Assembly (NCBI GenBank): GCA_009700715.1 | Contig: WLLM01000051.1 | Span: 1-6,106 of the forward strand | DNA: 6,106 nucleotides | From: Actinomycetota bacterium | GTDB lineage: Bacteria > Actinomycetota > Actinomycetes > Nanopelagicales > Nanopelagicaceae | Reading direction: 5' to 3' | In this document: one piece after another, positions 5,853-6,106 of the stretch | How the letters are laid out: each line of letters opens with the position of its first letter | Position numbering within the stretch: the stretch's first letter is position 1 | Program-made: the position numbers and the translations under genes | The notes under the pieces: model-generated | Told to the model about the DNA's origin: nothing | The model's input: the letters and a program-made list of their open reading frames with translations, nothing else | Database searches by the model: none

Positions 5853-6106
5853 TTAGCCTTGATTTTGTAAAGGTTGCAAGAGGCGAAGGCTCCGACCCTT
5901 ACGAAGTAGCACACACCATTGCGCTAAACGCTCTGGTTACTCGTGCGAAAAGTAAGGGCGAGCTTCTCGCTCACCTAAAGACCCGGGGCGTAGAAGATGA
6001 TGTTGCGCAAGCAATTATCTTCCGGTTGCAAGAAGCCGGCCTCGTTAACGATGAAGAGTTTGCTAAAGCTTGGGCGCAATCTCGCCATAACCATAAGAAG
6101 ATCTCA
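5852..6106 (+). CDS. recX: Regulatory protein RecX, N-terminal part (3' end outside window)
   Basis: RecX binds RecA filaments and inhibits or modulates their activity. From about residue 15 the translation fits the family's repeated three-helix pattern: DPYEVAHTIALNALVTRAKS, then KGELLAHLKTRGVEDDVAQA and LQEAGLVNDEEFAKAWAQSR, ending at the window edge. The frame is open only from 5846 (TGA at 5843-5845) and contains no ATG, GTG or TTG before the family similarity begins. I therefore mark the ATT at 5852, which shares its first base with the recA TAA stop and would give MSLDFVKVARGEGS as leader. Alternatives are a -1 frameshift at the recA end producing a RecA-RecX fusion, or a sequence error. 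The family assignment is secure; the start is not. Cotranscription with recA is expected. Confidence 0.9.
   Translation, partial: MSLDFVKVARGEGSDPYEVAHTIALNALVTRAKSKGELLAHLKTRGVEDDVAQAIIFRLQEAGLVNDEEFAKAWAQSRHNHKKIS

Overview
The window is an ordinary-looking but very compact actinobacterial chromosome segment: a rodZ-like C-terminal end, rimO, pgsA, a stand-alone cinA C-terminal domain, a ClgR-type XRE regulator, a TetR regulator, a DUF3046 gene, a yaaA gene on the opposite strand, then recA and the start of recX. DUF3046, the ClgR-like regulator and the rodZ-rimO-pgsA-cinA...recA-recX order are typical of Actinobacteria. The moderate GC content, A/T-ended codons in most genes, overlapping stops and starts and very short spacers suggest a streamlined, relatively low-GC lineage such as the freshwater Nanopelagicales (acI group). 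That placement is inference.

Layout. Positions 1-504 hold the membrane anchor and DUF4115 domain of a RodZ-like protein cut by the window edge. From 531 to 3983 six genes run on the plus strand with spacers of 0-26 bases or overlaps: rimO/pgsA overlap as GTGA, cinA and the ClgR-like gene overlap as ATGA, and the TetR gene begins inside the ClgR-like gene. They are probably largely cotranscribed. DUF3046 converges on yaaA with only four bases between the two stops. yaaA and recA diverge from a shared region of about 227 bases. recX follows recA with no spacer.

Regulation is the most informative part. Upstream of recA lies a near-perfect LexA (SOS) box, TCGAACAGATGTTCGG. Just before it is CTGTCAGTGG followed by TACCTT, which resembles the RecA-independent damage promoter (RecA-NDp, PafBC-dependent) known from mycobacteria. 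The predicted start of that promoter falls inside the SOS box, so both DNA-damage circuits appear to meet on one core promoter. The following recA leader of about 160 bases contains several short inverted repeats.

Functionally the segment joins ribosome modification (RimO), anionic phospholipid synthesis (PgsA), nucleotide salvage/repair (CinA/PncC), proteolysis control (ClgR-like), peroxide/iron/DNA protection (YaaA) and homologous recombination (RecA and its modulator RecX). I see no mobile element, CRISPR array, tRNA or rRNA, and no clear new multi-gene system. The oddities worth checking are a recX with no ATG, GTG or TTG start, a YaaA lacking about 60 internal residues, and the layered recA control region.
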